This document shows positions 11,561-24,115 of a DNA stretch of 64,000 bases, in pieces. The notes under the pieces were generated by a model, which worked only from the letters and a program-made list of their open reading frames with translations, did no database searches and was not told the DNA's origin. The stretch is from Ceratorhiza oryzae-sativae. Its lineage: Eukaryota > Basidiomycota > Agaricomycetes > Cantharellales > Ceratobasidiaceae. The stretch lies in NCBI GenBank assembly GCA_030998015.1, contig JARWMV010000233.1:2294001-2358000 (forward strand). Reading direction: 5' to 3'. Made by a program: the position numbers and the translations under genes. Each line of letters begins with the position of its first letter. The first letter of the stretch is position 1.

Positions 11561-13074
11561 TCAGCCTTCTTCAATTTCCTGTCATTCCTTTCATTATGTT
11601 GCTTCCCTAGAGGGTAAGTCAGTGATCTGATTCAGATGGATCAAAAGTGACAAATGTGATACTGACCATGTTTCCTGCTACCCCTCAATGAATTTTTGGG
11701 TTCTTCTTGGCTAATACATATGTCAAACCATAAGTTTTGAAAAGTTCAAATTTGATCTACATACCTTGATTGTTGGAGGATTCATTATCAGAAGGTGGGC
11801 ATTTCCTTGAACAAGGACCTATTGACATGTCAAGTGATGATTAGATATCTTCTATATTCATACCAAAAGCAAATGCACCTGGATGAATATTCTTTTTGCC
11901 ATTTTTTGGGGTTGCAGTGTCTATGAAAATAATTTTACAGGCAGCCCACTATGCATAGACAAAAATGCACTCACCAGACACCTCATCCCTCCTTTCTATA
12001 TCAACTTCCATGGCATGGCTGTTGGGAACACTTGCTATACAAAGTTTTCAGGGCTGTCAATGTCTTGAGGAATGTTTGTTACAATTCCTGCAGTGGGCAT
12101 AAGCTGGCTACCCATGCCACTGCTCCCCCCATGGTCCTTATTCTGTCAAGATGGCTTTTCTGGAATTGCTGTGCTATTTCATCACATTTATAAGATTTAA
12201 GGTTATTTAGTTCTGTTTGGTACCCACAATCACTATGTTTAGCCTGGAGCTCAAGTGACTGTTGACTTGACCCTGATGTTGTACCATCTGAACAAATGAT
12301 AGACATAAGCTAATGATCATATCATGGATTTGCCTACCAACCTGTACTTGTGACTAGCTGATGTTTAATCCAACACCACAGAGGAGAGGAGACTCCAGGT
12401 GTCCATTCTTTGTGCCAAGCATTGCCAATATCCCAATGAGTCTTTGGATATGAAATCTCTTCACAGCACTGCTGTATGAGATCAAAAACTGCTGGCCAGA
12501 GGACTTCCTCAATCTCCAAGAATGTAGTTGAGCTGCAGTTGAAATCAGGTTTATGAAAATGCTAGTGCAGTTGCATGTTAGTGACATTATATGACACAGC
12601 CCCTAAACATACATTAAATGTCTCCTCCAGCCTAATATCATTGAGTGCAAAGGTTACAGGGGCCTCCAGGAATATCTGGAAGAATGGCACAAGGATGGAG
12701 GTTACAGCAACCAACTGCAGCATCTTGATAGACCCTTGGTGGCTATCAGCTGCTCTTTTCTCAGGCTAGTATTATGGGTAAGAAGTATAGCTGGACTGAA
12801 ATGATCATGGTTTTACCTAAACATAAAGCCAAATAGCCTTAGCAAGAATTGCAGCTAGCTCATCATATGCATGTGATGTAATCTTGTGTTGATGGTAGGC
12901 CATGAGTTTACTAAGTTTGGATCCTGTACTAGCATGAACTGGTCCAGTAGTGGCCAAAGGCGTTACATAATCTTCATGTGCCTGGCAGTTAGACTTGGTT
13001 AGAAAGAGTAGAGATATTGAGGTAAGCCACCAACCAATGCATTCAGCATGTTGTTAACATGAAAATTCCCACAC
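11561..13074. other. No gene assigned; probably further decayed exons
   Basis: Short open frames on both strands (for example 12079-12306 and 12334-12587, minus) lack motifs. They may be exons of the same minus-strand relics that flank this stretch, but I cannot trace a splice chain through it. Confidence 0.25.
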
Positions 13075-13096
13075 TCAAGCTTCTGAATCTGCCTCA

Positions 13097-14011
13097 CTAG
13101 GAGTATCTGATAGCAGGAGTTTGGATGGGACCTGCAAATGTGGGAAATGGATGCACCAGAAGGTGATCAAGCAGACAGAATTCCAGAAGTATGAGATGGT
13201 GTGAGTTTTTATGTATTTTGTTGGAAATTGATCCCTGCTTGTGATACTCTGGGAAAAATAATGCCTGCCAGCCATGCTGTATGGAGAAGTGCTTATTGTC
13301 AAGGGATTTTGCAAAGCTTTCCAAGAAGAGCAGAAGTGCTTGGTAATGCCTAGGATAGCCTGCACTAGCAACTTTTTCTGTCTGCCCAAGCATGTTGAAT
13401 TGCTCATAGATTTGTAGAGTTGGGTAAAGATTGTGGCTGAAGGTGGTGCTGAGTGGTATGTTAAGGGCCTCTTTTGAGAGTAGCCAGCCAGAAGCCTTGT
13501 GAATGAGTGGACCTATGGACTCTGACATTTGATATGCTAAACTTAAACTGGACATCTTGTGAAGCAGTTGAGAGGGCAGTAAGGAAAGGTGTTGGCAGAT
13601 GTGAGTGATGGTGGTACAGGGTTGATTTCAATTGGTACAGCCACATGTGCCTTGGTCACACAACCTACCTGAAACTTCAAATTGAGCTCTGCACATGTGG
13701 AGCTATTGATAACTAAGCATATTAAAAAATTTCACAATTTTGTCCTGACTCACTAACAGCTCTGTAGGAAGGGGTCCATCCAATGTAAAATGGAGGCCAT
13801 TAACTACAGTTGTGGTATCTGTGCAAAGGAAAATTATCCATTGAGCCCTAATGCTTACTGCTATTGTGGGTGTTAATATAACTGCTGCCATAACCAAAGC
13901 ATGTGATGCCAAACTCCATAAGCATGTGACATCAAACTCTGGCAGACCAAAATTTTGGCAATTTTCTGGTGCCTGCCCCCACATTTTTGGCATCACAGGT
14001 GCAGGAACCAA
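13097..14011 (-). pseudogene. Decayed multi-exon gene fragment, function unknown
   Basis: Open minus-strand frames at 14011-13703 (ending LHFTLDGPLPTELLVSQDKI) and 13555-13097 (152 codons with HYQALLLFLESFAKSLDNKH and HGWQALFFPEYHKQG) have protein-like composition. Possible introns lie between them: a CAG acceptor and GTAGGT donor near 13640-13680. The reading orientation matches the relic at 10.6-11.6 kb, so they may be one gene. I see no diagnostic domain. It could be transposon-derived. Confidence 0.35.
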
Positions 14012-16559
14012 TAAAATGTGCCAAAATCTAGGCTGAAATCTGACGGATACTGGCGTTCAAGTGCTCATTTTTTCCGCTTAATCCAGCGCTTTCCAACGAT
14101 ATTTTTCATGTATTTTTAGCTCTTGATTTGAGTGAATTGCAAGGCAAAATACTTTAGCATGTGGAACTCTGTCATAACAGGAAAATGGCCAACCTGAGAA
14201 CCCACCACATTCTCATGCAAGCTATACCATAAAATAGAGAAGAATTCCAACTTTCAAAATATTTACATATTATTGCATAATAAACTTACTCTACCTCAGA
14301 AATGGGGATAACACATCTCAGGGGTCATTACCCCTGAAATCTGTCACAGGCACCAGGGAATCTAGCCATGCAAAAGTTGTGCCCTTGTATGTACTGTGTA
14401 CATACATGCTTCATTCGCTTCAATACAAAAACTCAGAGCTTCCTGATCATGGGAACCTTGTGAAACAAGGGGGGAATGCCCAACAGTGGCTGAAATCACA
14501 TGGCTTTCCCCCTACAGCAATACTGAGACATGTCTAGCAAATTTCTATGTGTGCATATAACTCCAAATGCTTTAAAACAATATATTACATGTCTAACCTA
14601 TATCCAGACTCTGCAGATTAACTGTGCACTTTGGTATTGGCCTGGGGGAGACTGTGTGCTGAAAGCCCAGTGCAGCATGTCAGTTTACATACAACCAATG
14701 CAGGTGAAAATGAGATATTTTGATGATAGGGGCTTTTAAGTGCCCTAATTATTTTGGCTTCATAAGATCTTGCTCAATTTCTATACTTTACTGACAATAA
14801 GCATCTGGGGGGGGAAATAGGGGCCAGTGCAACCCCCCTTTCAGTATTTCTCATCTGTCACTGATTGGATTCTGTTCATATTAAGTATGTAGTATATCAA
14901 AGTACTCAATAATTATATCAAATATTTAGATTTAGATTATATGCTCTACATGGTCAGCATTGAGGGGTGCACTCCCCCTAGATTATTTGCCAGATGTATT
15001 TTACATATTAATCTGTCTATAAAACTAATTTCCGCATAAATGAAGGTACTGTTAGAGTCTCCTGAATAATATAAATTTAGTGAGACACTTAACTTGTGGT
15101 TGTGATGGGTTTTGAGGTTGTCCAAAACAGACTACACAGGGGCTCACAGTGATGCCTCTTCAAAAAATGCTTCCCATCCATCCTGGGCATGTTGGCAGCT
15201 GCAGGAACTTGCAGGAGGGTTTCTGGCTGCCTGCATGCCACCAGAGTGCTGGAGACCCACTTAAATTCCAGCTTTCCACATGCACAAGCAGGAGTGGGGC
15301 CCATGAAGGCCAAAATGTGCTGAATTCTGGCATGCCAGTGCCAAATTTTGGAAAAATATCAGTGTCACATCCTTATCACCTCCACCTTGTGGGCTGACTC
15401 ATGGGCTATTATTGGTCAATGGCTTACTGAACACTGCCATTCACTCTGATTCATAGTTGCATGAACATCAGCAAAAAGGTTGATATTTGATTCAATGGGC
15501 TTTGTTAGCTTATATGTAAATGACATAAATCCAATAAATCCATATGTATACACCTCTCAGCACCCTCACATACCTGCTCTGAGATGATGCAATCAGTGTA
15601 ATGAAGGTGAGAAGTGGAGGAGATGTGCATCTGAATGGTTGTGTGGCTCATGTAACCATTCAACAATACAGGAAAATCCAGGTCACATTACATTTTTCCT
15701 TGACTAATCCTCCAGCCACACCAAGTCAGTGCACAGATGTATTGCAATGATAATAATGAGCAAAAAGGCAGAGAATAATGCCATAACTTTTAGAAAATTG
15801 TTGCTTTCAAACAGTACATGAGACACAATGCTTTGTCTCAATCATGGCCATTTACTAATCCAGCAGAGCACTCAGAACAGGGGAGACAAAACAAAACTTA
15901 CTGGATTTGGCCAATCAACAGGTCATTAATTGGGCAAAAATGAAAAAAATCTTACAACTTGCTTGACATCAAGTCATTGAGCCACTAGCACTCATCTCTT
16001 GTATCAAGAAAAATGCCCCTTGCTCCTCACCCCCTCTTTGCAACCATGATGGCTGGAAATATCCCAAACTACACAAGGTAAATTCACTCTGTCACTAGCA
16101 AAATGCTCTTGCTAATTAGGGTTAAGCCAAATTATCATGTCTGTTACAGTAATCACTGTTGTGGACCAGCAGTACATGTAGTCCGGTGTGTTAGGTAGGG
16201 TACAACAGGATGTTGGCAGTTTTTGCTTATGAACCTTGGTGGCTATGAGGTATATATAGGCCACCTGTCAATGACATTACAATGTATTAACATGTTAGAA
16301 TTGTAGTATATTTCAGTACATGTAGTGCTCTGATACCACAGCACACATTGCACCATCAGTGGATTATTGCTGCTAGCCCAATCACAGCCTCAGGTCTCAC
16401 TTTGTATTCATTTGTACTAATTGATTACTACTGAGGAATCTATGGTTTTACTGATGCAACATATCCAGATGACCAAGGTACTGTTGCTTCAGCCAAGCAC
16501 TCTAGAGATTCACAACAGTTGTAATAACAGTGGCAGTTAGCATGGAGAATATTGTGTAT
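14012..16559. other. No gene recognised
   Basis: AT-rich, apart from a short CpG-bearing patch near 14040-14100 containing GCGCTTTCCAACGATAT. A related GGGCTTTCGAATGATAT patch occurs near 20450, suggesting a dispersed repeat. A TGCCAG-rich repeat lies at about 15190-15378. I see nothing else I can support. Confidence 0.3.
15190..15378 (+). repeat. Dispersed TGCCAG-rich repeat, copy 1
   Basis: Rich in TGGCA/TGCCA words and ending near TGTCACATCCTTA. Related copies lie at about 20283-20405 (opposite orientation, starting AAGGATGTGACA) and about 21535-21690. It is non-coding and may be a short non-autonomous element. Confidence 0.4.
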
Positions 16560-18990
16560 GCCACCAAGACAAAATGTGTGGTTGTGACTGGAGTGCAGAT
16601 GATGCCAGCAAAATTCAACTGGCTGCTTGTTATGGATTACTAACATTTTCCATCATTTTAGTCTGCTCTACCAACCTCAATCAATGCTTCTGTAATTGGA
16701 TTGTGAATTACTTGAATTTGTATGCACCTCAATTGTACTATTTTGTGTTCCATTAAATAGTACAAATTCCTCACTTTCCAATGCATATTCTATTAAGATT
16801 TTTCAATAAGATTTCAGAGAGATATTGATTACAACATTGCACTGCTCATATCTTGGCAACTGCTTATGCTATCAAAGCTATCTTATGCTCTATTGATAGC
16901 TGATCTTTGGCAGTATCTGCTACCCACAGATTGTCAAGATCCACCAGATCCTGGTGCTGGAATGGCCAAAAGATCATTAGAATCTTACTGGACCATCAAT
17001 CAAGATCTAATGACTCCAGTGAGTCAGGAGAGCCTTCTAAATTGATCCAGAAGCTTCTCTGACTCACTTTATGACTCAATGAGATGTAGCCTCTGTTCAT
17101 TACATGTATATACTATGATAATATGATCTACAAGCCAATAGCAGGTCTCAGATGCATCAATGCCTTCAATCCACACCCTGTCTTTACTCTCTTATCCTAT
17201 ACTGGGCTAGGGTTTACCCCAAGTATAGCAGTACCCCCTTTTGATGATTGCACTGGCATGCATGTATCTATTTGACTCTGGAATGCCCTCCTCAGGGTAT
17301 AAAAGGAGCTCCTCTGAGGCCCTTCCAGACCACCTTCCCTCCTACTCTTACTCAACCCAGACTGGTTATTGGTTTCCTTTTCTCTTTCTATTTCTCTTGT
17401 CTGTGTGATTTCTTATATATAACTAGTACTGAGGAGTAAAGTACTATATTAGTTATATACTGTCTGATTCGTTGTATATTATATACAGAGATATATAACT
17501 GGACAATATTGCCTGATTGAGTGTGACATTAAGTACCAGCTATTAGAGGAAATCTAATTACCTGTAGCTGAGGAAGTACACAATTAGGCAGCCCTCCATC
17601 TATCCAATAAGCTATCACTTAAGTCTAGTATTAAGATTAGTATCACTTAGTCCAAGCAACTAGAGCTGAACTACATTTAGGATACTTAAGGCAACATGAC
17701 CATAGTAGTCTTGCTCTTTATACCTATAAATTAGTCAGTTTACACTGTGAAAGATTAAGACTACCTTGAGTGTTACTTGATTGCGTTGCAACTACTTTGA
17801 GCCTTCTTACTCTAGTCTAAGAAGTATTGAGTATGATTAGTGTATAATAACACATCTACATTTGCTTAAGCTCTAGATATTCAGGTGTACCCTGACCCAT
17901 AACACTGCTGCCAAAGTCATGGAGAATAGTTGGCATCCAACATTTGTCATGATTGATAAGGATAGAGCAGAGCATAAGGCATCACAATGTGGTAAGTATG
18001 CAACATAATCATTGGTGGTGTAACATTGACAGGTTTTGCCAGTCTTCCCATTCTCTGCTGTTTGAGTCTGCCAGTTTCATGCAGTTCAAGCAATTCTGCA
18101 GTGGCTGCATACATCACATACTTATGTCCTGGAATCAAATCCCAACAAACCAACAAAAAGCAAACAGACATTAACAGTCCCAGAAGCAGCTCACTCTAGT
18201 ATACTATAACTTTTCCAATACACACAACAATGCCAAAATGCAGAGGAGTTTAGCACCTATCTTGATACATTTGACTTGGGCCTTCAAAATATTTGCAAAC
18301 AACACAAAGTATCCAGATGGTACCATACCATTTATGAATACTTCAAGAACAACTTCTGCTGCTCAGAGTGACAAGGTTAGCTCATGAAAATTTTGGGCAC
18401 TTGTAGTGATATTGATCATGCAATTAGACTGCATCACAGATATTGGATTACCTACTGGGCATACTTGCAATAACATCTTAAGCACTAACAACTTTGATGA
18501 GAGCTTCATCAAGACATTCAACCACACTATGCTGGCTATGTGACACAACAAACATGTTGATGCACTAGTTTTCATCATTGCAGATCTGTTACTACCATTT
18601 TACCAAATCTGGAAAAACAACACTGTGCAGCACACAAAAGAACATGTTGAGGTCACACACAATGGATACCAGATATTGAGTACAGGATTTGTGAAGCAGT
18701 TGGAGAGTTCAGTGGAATTTCAGGTTGATGACATGATTAGGTATTGTATTTGCCTAGTTCTATGATTGATTTATGATAGTCCATGAAGTCAAAAGGCTTG
18801 CAGATTCAAGGTCACTTGGGGCAGCTCAGCTGAGCCAGCATGCTCTTGCACAACATTTGGTCAAACTGGGAAAATATGCCAACACATGTGGGCAGTCAAG
18901 CTATTTAGCCATCATGGTCCAATTCACAGCTGGGCTGGTGAGTAAAACTTGTAAATTAATGACAAATAATGCTGATTAATCATGTGAATT
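16560..18990 (+). pseudogene. MULE-like transposase, split by a solo LTR
   Basis: Plus-strand exons flank the family A LTR at 16628-17904. Before it reads DWSADDASKIQLAA. After it, in the same frame once the duplicated CTGCT is discounted, comes AKVMENSWHPTFVMIDKDRA. A 41-nt intron (about 17993-18033, GTAAGT...CAG) is followed by VCQFHAVQAILQWL and RWYHTIYEYFKNNF. Another intron leads to GLPTGHTCNNILSTNNFDES and DALVFIIADLLLPFYQIW. The (I/V)DKDxAE, CxFHxxQAIxxWL and TNNxxES blocks match MULE-family transposases. At least four in-frame stops show it is dead. Further exons may run to about 19034. Confidence 0.6.
16628..17904 (+). mobile_element. Solo LTR, family A (1277 bp), CpG-depleted copy
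   Basis: Begins TGTTATGG and ends CCATAACA, an 8-bp inverted terminus, with a perfect target-site duplication CTGCT (16623-16627 and 17905-17909). A TATAAAAG box lies at 17298-17305. The block at 16842-16985, CpG-rich in the copies at 29.8 and 54.3 kb, has no CpG here: each site reads TG or CA. This is therefore the older, methylation-decayed copy. It interrupts a MULE-like transposase. Confidence 0.93.
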
Positions 18991-19034
18991 TCATTAGAAT
19001 CCACTATAATGAGGCTCAACAAGAAAGCCTTTTC

Positions 19035-19558
19035 TGTCAGAGCCAACAACCTGAACAACAACACCAAATGCTTGTGAGGTGATGGCAGATCCAACAGCTG
19101 TAATGCCAAGGATCAAGACTGCAATGTCTAGAGGGGACATGCAGTGAAGGGATATGGTACAACAACATGCAGAGGGGTTTCCGATGTGCACTTGTGCTAA
19201 AGAGCACTGGGCAAGAACTAAGTGGCTTGGTGACCAACTCAGATAGGAGGGATAGTTTGACAGGAGGTCAAGTTCTGAGCCTTAAGGCTCTCAGACTCTC
19301 CCTTATATATTCAAAGGTGAGGCAGCACATGTGAAATAGGAATCTAGACAGAATTGTATGATAACAGAATTGGTACCACATCAACAGAATATTCCAGAAC
19401 ACATCAACAATGGTCAACAACAACAAGGTCACATGACTCAGTCAATAATTCTATGCATATATCTGAATAAACAGGTCTTGTCCATGAAAGTGGGAAAATA
19501 GAGATAAGATAAATCATAATACATTGGAATAAATCTGCTCATGGTGTAGGCCATGACA
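19035..19558 (-). mobile_element. LTR, family F (minus orientation)
   Basis: In minus orientation it starts TGTCATGGCC (right edge, 19558) and ends GCTCTGACA (left edge, 19035). It is about the same length as the 524-bp copy at 21702-22225 and the 526-bp 5' LTR at 61483-62008. A TATATAAG promoter-like box is present. The flanking pentamers (TTTTC and CCCTT) do not match, so this end pair may be rearranged or the duplication lost. Confidence 0.75.
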
Positions 19559-19765
19559 CCCTTGTTCCCAGCTGAGGACTATGTGAACTTGTAGCCCTGT
19601 GCTTTAATCATTCCAGGACTCCTTTGTTGCCTGAACATGTCTTTTGCTTCCTAATATCTTTGAGATGCGTACTGGGCTTTGTTCATGGTCAATCTCTTTG
19701 CTATAAATGCATTACTGTTACTCATCATATGCCAATATTTTGAAGAGATTTGAGTAGTTCTTAGG

Positions 19766-19985
19766 CATGTCACCTGAGAAACCTGCAGCAGGTATACCCA
19801 CATTCTGCAGGAAAGGATAGCCACAAATAGCTGCAGCAAGGTGCAGGAGTAAGTGCAGGTATGACTAAATCATGTGGGTAACTTGGCAAGAAACCTGCAG
19901 TAACTTGCAAATAAGTGCTGCCATACCCACAGATACCTGTGCAGCAACAGCAGTGAGAATAGCTCCAAGATTGCATTGGGGTGAC
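19766..19985 (+). repeat. Dispersed CAGGT/ACCTG-rich repeat, copy 1
   Basis: Repeats words such as GCAGGTATA and CCTGCAG. It is related, in opposite orientation, to about 22985-23150, where GTCACCTGAGAAA is matched by TTTCTCATGTGAC. It is non-coding and probably a small non-autonomous element. Confidence 0.35.
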
Positions 19986-20282
19986 ACAAGACATACCACA
20001 AACTTATGTGTATTGTACAGTTAAATGGAGAAATTTCACAGATTTCCAACCATATATAACACATATGGATCAAAATTTTTCTCAGGGGGGATTGACTGCA
20101 AACAAGGTCAGAAAAATGATCCCCCAAAGTGCAGACCAATCACTATCTTCAAAACCCATCAGATCATTGACATACACATATCATTCAATGTACATTGGTT
20201 AGGAGAGCTCAAATATACAGGCTTGCATCCATAGAGCCATAGCATAAGGTATAGGAGAAATACAGGGGGGCAAACCCCTTAA

Positions 20283-20405
20283 GGATGTGACACCAATATT
20301 TTGCTGAAAATAGGTGCCAACACACCAGAATTCATCAGTATTTGCCAATTCCCACCCCAGTGCTGGCACCAGCAAGCAGAAATGCAGACATTTGGCAAAA
20401 TTCCG
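20283..20405 (-). repeat. Dispersed TGCCAG-rich repeat, copy 2
   Basis: Begins AAGGATGTGACACCAATATT, the reverse complement of the end of copy 1, and then carries TGCCA/TGGCA words to about 20400. Confidence 0.4.
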
Positions 20406-20409
20406 GAGA

Positions 20410-21534
20410 ATCAATACAATATGTACGCCATTAAATAGAGAAAATTCAGGGCTTTCGAATGATATATAGCACTCCAGGCCAAAATAAATTATAAGGCTTA
20501 TTGCAGCTCATTTTGAATCAGTGACAGTGCATTAAAAGGGGGAGCAGTTTTACAAACTCACCAGATTCTTCTCATCAGCAGCTTATTGAATGCGCAAAAA
20601 TCATGAGGGTAGATATGTCTTGGAAACTATAGGTCAAAAATCCTTCTATGCAGCAGCACAATCCTTACTTTGTGAAAAAAATAAGCCCACATATGCACAC
20701 CTCCTAGAACTCACTACTGGAGGCTACTCATGGAAAGTCCAGCTCTGCAAATGGACTCTTGGACCTCAGAAACCCCCATGTAGTTCTGTGCTTTTCAGGC
20801 AGGGGGCCTGCAACAAGGTGAATCATTCATGGTGCAGCCATGTAGTGCAATAAACCAGTTAAAGCAGTCTCAGTCATCTTCTGAGACAACTAACTTGTGT
20901 TAGATAGAATAGTGACCACCTATCCACAGGCTATCTGAGCTTCTGAGGCTGAACATTGCATTGGGACTGGCTCTAAACTCCCAGTTCACCCCCTATCAGC
21001 CTCCTGAGCAATTTTTGGCCTTCAGGCGGCTTCCTCCCTTGATTTCATCTCCCAATACTTCTTCTAAGGAGCTGATTTTTTGTAAACATTACCACATATA
21101 GCTTTCACACTTTAATACATAGGGGGAGCAAGGTTTGCACAGCTGGATTCACTAGTGCTTGTGGCACTGATCAGGGTTTACATCACCCAGAATCACTGAT
21201 TACTCCTCCTATAGTACATGTAGAGCTTAGCTTATACTTCCATTGGAATCTCCTCACTGAGACACATTGAATTGTACTGCTTACATGGGGATTTGCTCAT
21301 TAACTCACCCAGGGGTTCAGTTGCACTTACCCATGAACATTTCTGTAGCATATCTTGCCATCAATGACCTCATAAAACACAATTACCATAGATTGTAGTA
21401 TACCATTAGAAAGCTACAAATTTCCTGCATCTAATGACATATTAAGTTAACGATTATGGCAAGTTTCAGAAAAATCTTTGTAACTACCATAGCAGTAATT
21501 CTTGCATTTGCTTGCTAGCACAACACAGAAATCC
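20410..21534. other. No gene recognised
   Basis: A plus-strand frame at 20590-20853 (87 codons) has no motif, intron or codon-use support that I can see. The rest is AT-rich and featureless to my reading. Confidence 0.3.
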
Positions 21535-21690
21535 TGGTGCTTAAATGCCAAAATTTTGGCAGCATTCCAGGCAGAAATTTGCCTTGAGGCTAATTCTGGC
21601 ACTGGCACTGTCACTGGCACTGACTATGCCAGAATTTTATGTGCCAGAAGCCAGAATTCTAGCATGCCAGAAATCAGCAGCACATCCTTA
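21535..21690 (+). repeat. Dispersed TGCCAG-rich repeat, copy 3
   Basis: Contains GGCACTGGCACTG arrays and TGCCAGAATT words and ends near CACATCCTTAAA, like copies 1 and 2. Confidence 0.4.
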
Positions 21691-21701
21691 AAACCCCTGA
21701 G

Positions 21702-22225
21702 TGTCAGAGCCAACAACCTGAATGACAAGGCCTAATGCTGGTGAGGCAAAGGCAGACCTATGGGCTTGATGGTGTGAGGTCAAACTGCAATGCCTCAGGG
21801 TGGATGTGCAGGGAGGGGAAGGGGTGCAACAATATGCAGAGGGGTTCAGAGGTGTGCTTGTGCTGAAGAGCACTGGGCAGGAACTAGGTGGCTTGGTGAC
21901 CAACTCAGGTAGAACAGATAGTTTGACAGGAGGTTGAGTTTTGAGGCTTAAGGCTCTCAGACTCTCCCTTATATATTCAATAGTGAGGCAGTACATATGA
22001 AATAGGAAGCCTATCTAAATTGTACAATAACAGGAATGGTGCCACATCAACAGAATATTCCAGAACACATCAACAATGGTCAACAACAACATGGTCCTGT
22101 GACTCAGTCAATTATTCTATGCATATATCTGAATAAACAGGACTTGTCCATAACACAGAAAAATAGAGGTAAAATAAATTGTATTAAATTCAGATAAATT
22201 CATGCTCATGGTTTGGGCCATGACA
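21702..22225 (-). mobile_element. Solo LTR, family F (524 bp)
   Basis: In minus orientation it starts TGTCATGGCC and ends GGCTCTGACA. A perfect target-site duplication CTGAG flanks it (21697-21701 and 22226-22230). It matches the 5' LTR of the Gypsy element entering the window at 61483, so that element type is the source. Confidence 0.92.
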
Positions 22226-22230
22226 CTGAG

Positions 22231-22984
22231 AGTGCAAAATGCACTTGTGAATCCCACTGTGCAAATACTGCTCCCCTTCGATATAGTAATGTGATTGGCC
22301 TACAAGATACTGTATGCAAAATCTCAGCTCAATTGGACCAGATTCAGAGGATGAAACAGGGGAAACATACCACTGAGTGCTGAAATTTCAGCTGAATCAC
22401 CTCTGCAACATTGCTGAGGGGGTTTGAAGGTTAGCTGATAATCCAGATAGATGCAGAAAACATTTTTACCATGGCATGGCTATGTTTTATGTTCATGTAT
22501 TGCTTCATTTAGTGGGTTTGCTTGTGCAGGCCCAAGGAAACAGCATACCAGGTAGTTATACTGGCAGCAGGAGTGAGTTCACCTACATGGGACATACCTA
22601 TGAGTACTATGATATAGGTTATAGTGGTTTTTCTGGCCTTCTGAGTGCTCTGGGAACATCATATTTGCCCATATATCTCTCCTTGGTGATAGAATGAGGG
22701 CTGCACTTACTGGAGGAGTTTTTTTGAAGACAAAAACACTTTGATCTCATGTAGGAGATTTTTCTCAAGTTTAAACAACATATGGCTATAATGCCCTGAT
22801 TTCTGCACAATTTTTAAGTACTTGTACATACAATTGTGATGAGTTTAGTAAAAGTGTCCCCCTTTTAACAGATTCAGCCAAACACAGTTTGGCCTACAAC
22901 AGATGCTATAATTTTTCTTATGGTATGTAATATATACCATTTGGGGGCTACAATTCTTCTCTATTATATGGTATATACAATAAC
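22231..22984. other. No gene recognised
   Basis: A plus-strand frame at 22476-22697 starts with a hydrophobic run (MAMFYVHVLLHLVGLLVQAQ) that could be a signal peptide, followed by Gly/Ser/Tyr-rich sequence. Without homologues or splice support I do not call it a gene. Confidence 0.25.
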
Positions 22985-23139
22985 AGTGTGGGTATACCTG
23001 AAGCAGTGAGAATGCAGGTGAAATGCAGGTTACCACAGGTATACCTGTATACCAACATCAAGTGCAGGTGTGGGTGCAAGAATGGCTCCAGAGTGCCAGT
23101 TACCTGCTGCAGGTGCAGGTAACTGGCAAATTTCTCATG
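22985..23139 (-). repeat. Dispersed CAGGT-rich repeat, copy 2
   Basis: Carries multiple GCAGGT and ACCTG words and TATACCTGTATACC, in opposite orientation to the related copy at about 19766-19985. Confidence 0.35.
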
Positions 23140-24115
23140 TGACATCTCTAGTAGTTCTTGTGATGAAGTTGGTCCATTCTGGCTCCAACACCATTCTCAC
23201 AACCACTGCCAGCTATTTCATTAAGTGAAACCCAAATTCTCTCCAGAGGATCCCCACCTGTTCTTCCAACACCCATCAAGTTGTTCAGTGAGTATCAAAC
23301 ATAGCAGTTTTCTTTGTGAGCCACCAGATGAAGTTTGCCAACTACCACTTTAACCAAGCATGGCAGAGACATCAGTGCCAGTGCACTCTATGTTTGGATC
23401 CTTTCAGTGAAGTGAACACTCCAAAAGCAGAAGATATCATATATGATGAAAACTTCTGTGCCAGCCTGTTGGTATAGACCATTCACACTGCCAATTGCAA
23501 AGTCTGTGAACAAGTACCTAGTAGAAACTCAGAATGTGGGTTGTTATGTTCACAACATTTCACTTACTGTTTACCCCCATCAAATATGACTGTTCCTGAA
23601 TGGGTGAAGAAACCATGGTGACATGCCACAGCACCAATTCCAGTGACATCCACACCATTGAATTTGACAAACTGGTTGGGCACAGCATTCATAGTATTAC
23701 AGTTGGGCTCCTCATAATGATTAAGGAAGTATAGTATGATAAGGAAATATAACTCACCTACTTATTTGTGTTATACTTTCTGATATTCACTCTGAGGTAC
23801 TCTGTGTGTGCCTTGTTTCCCACAAGGAACTTCAAACCATCACTCAAGCAGAGGTCATTGGTGGCCCCTTTGTGAGCCTTTCTGACCTGGTGGAAGTTAC
23901 CATCAAAGCATAGAATAACTTTGAACAACCATCTAACAATTGAGAAATTAGCCACAACAAGGTGCACAATAGATGGCATCTTGCTGTTCACTGGTTGATA
24001 TGGAGCTCCTATCATAACTAACACCTGGCTGTGGGCATGCAGAAGAGTCAACTGCAATCCTATCTTGATTTTGAAGATCATGTGGGAACAAGGAAAAGGG
24101 CTGCAGTGGTACAAC
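23140..24115 (-). pseudogene. KDZ (Kyakuja-Dileera-Zisupton) transposase, decayed
   Basis: Minus-strand exons carry strong KDZ signatures. The first has LFKVILCFDGNFHQVRKA...LCLSDGLKFLVGNKAHTEYL (24115-23758). After a probable intron (about 23780-23712) comes NGVDVTGIGAVACHHGFF (about 23700-23560). A last block (23520-23150) has FIIYDIFCFWSVHF, KLHLVAHKENC and MGVGRTGGDPLERIW. The DGNF, CxxHG, H(x)3HK(x)2C and GxGRT(D/G)G(E/D)xxERxW blocks are characteristic. KDZ transposases mobilise large cut-and-paste elements common in basidiomycetes. At least three stops occur, and no terminal repeats were identified. Confidence 0.85.

Noticed and set aside
19035..22225. The two minus-strand family F LTRs as the ends of one 3.2-kb element
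   Set aside because: The right one has its own perfect CTGAG duplication, so it is an independent solo LTR, and no retrotransposon coding lies between them.
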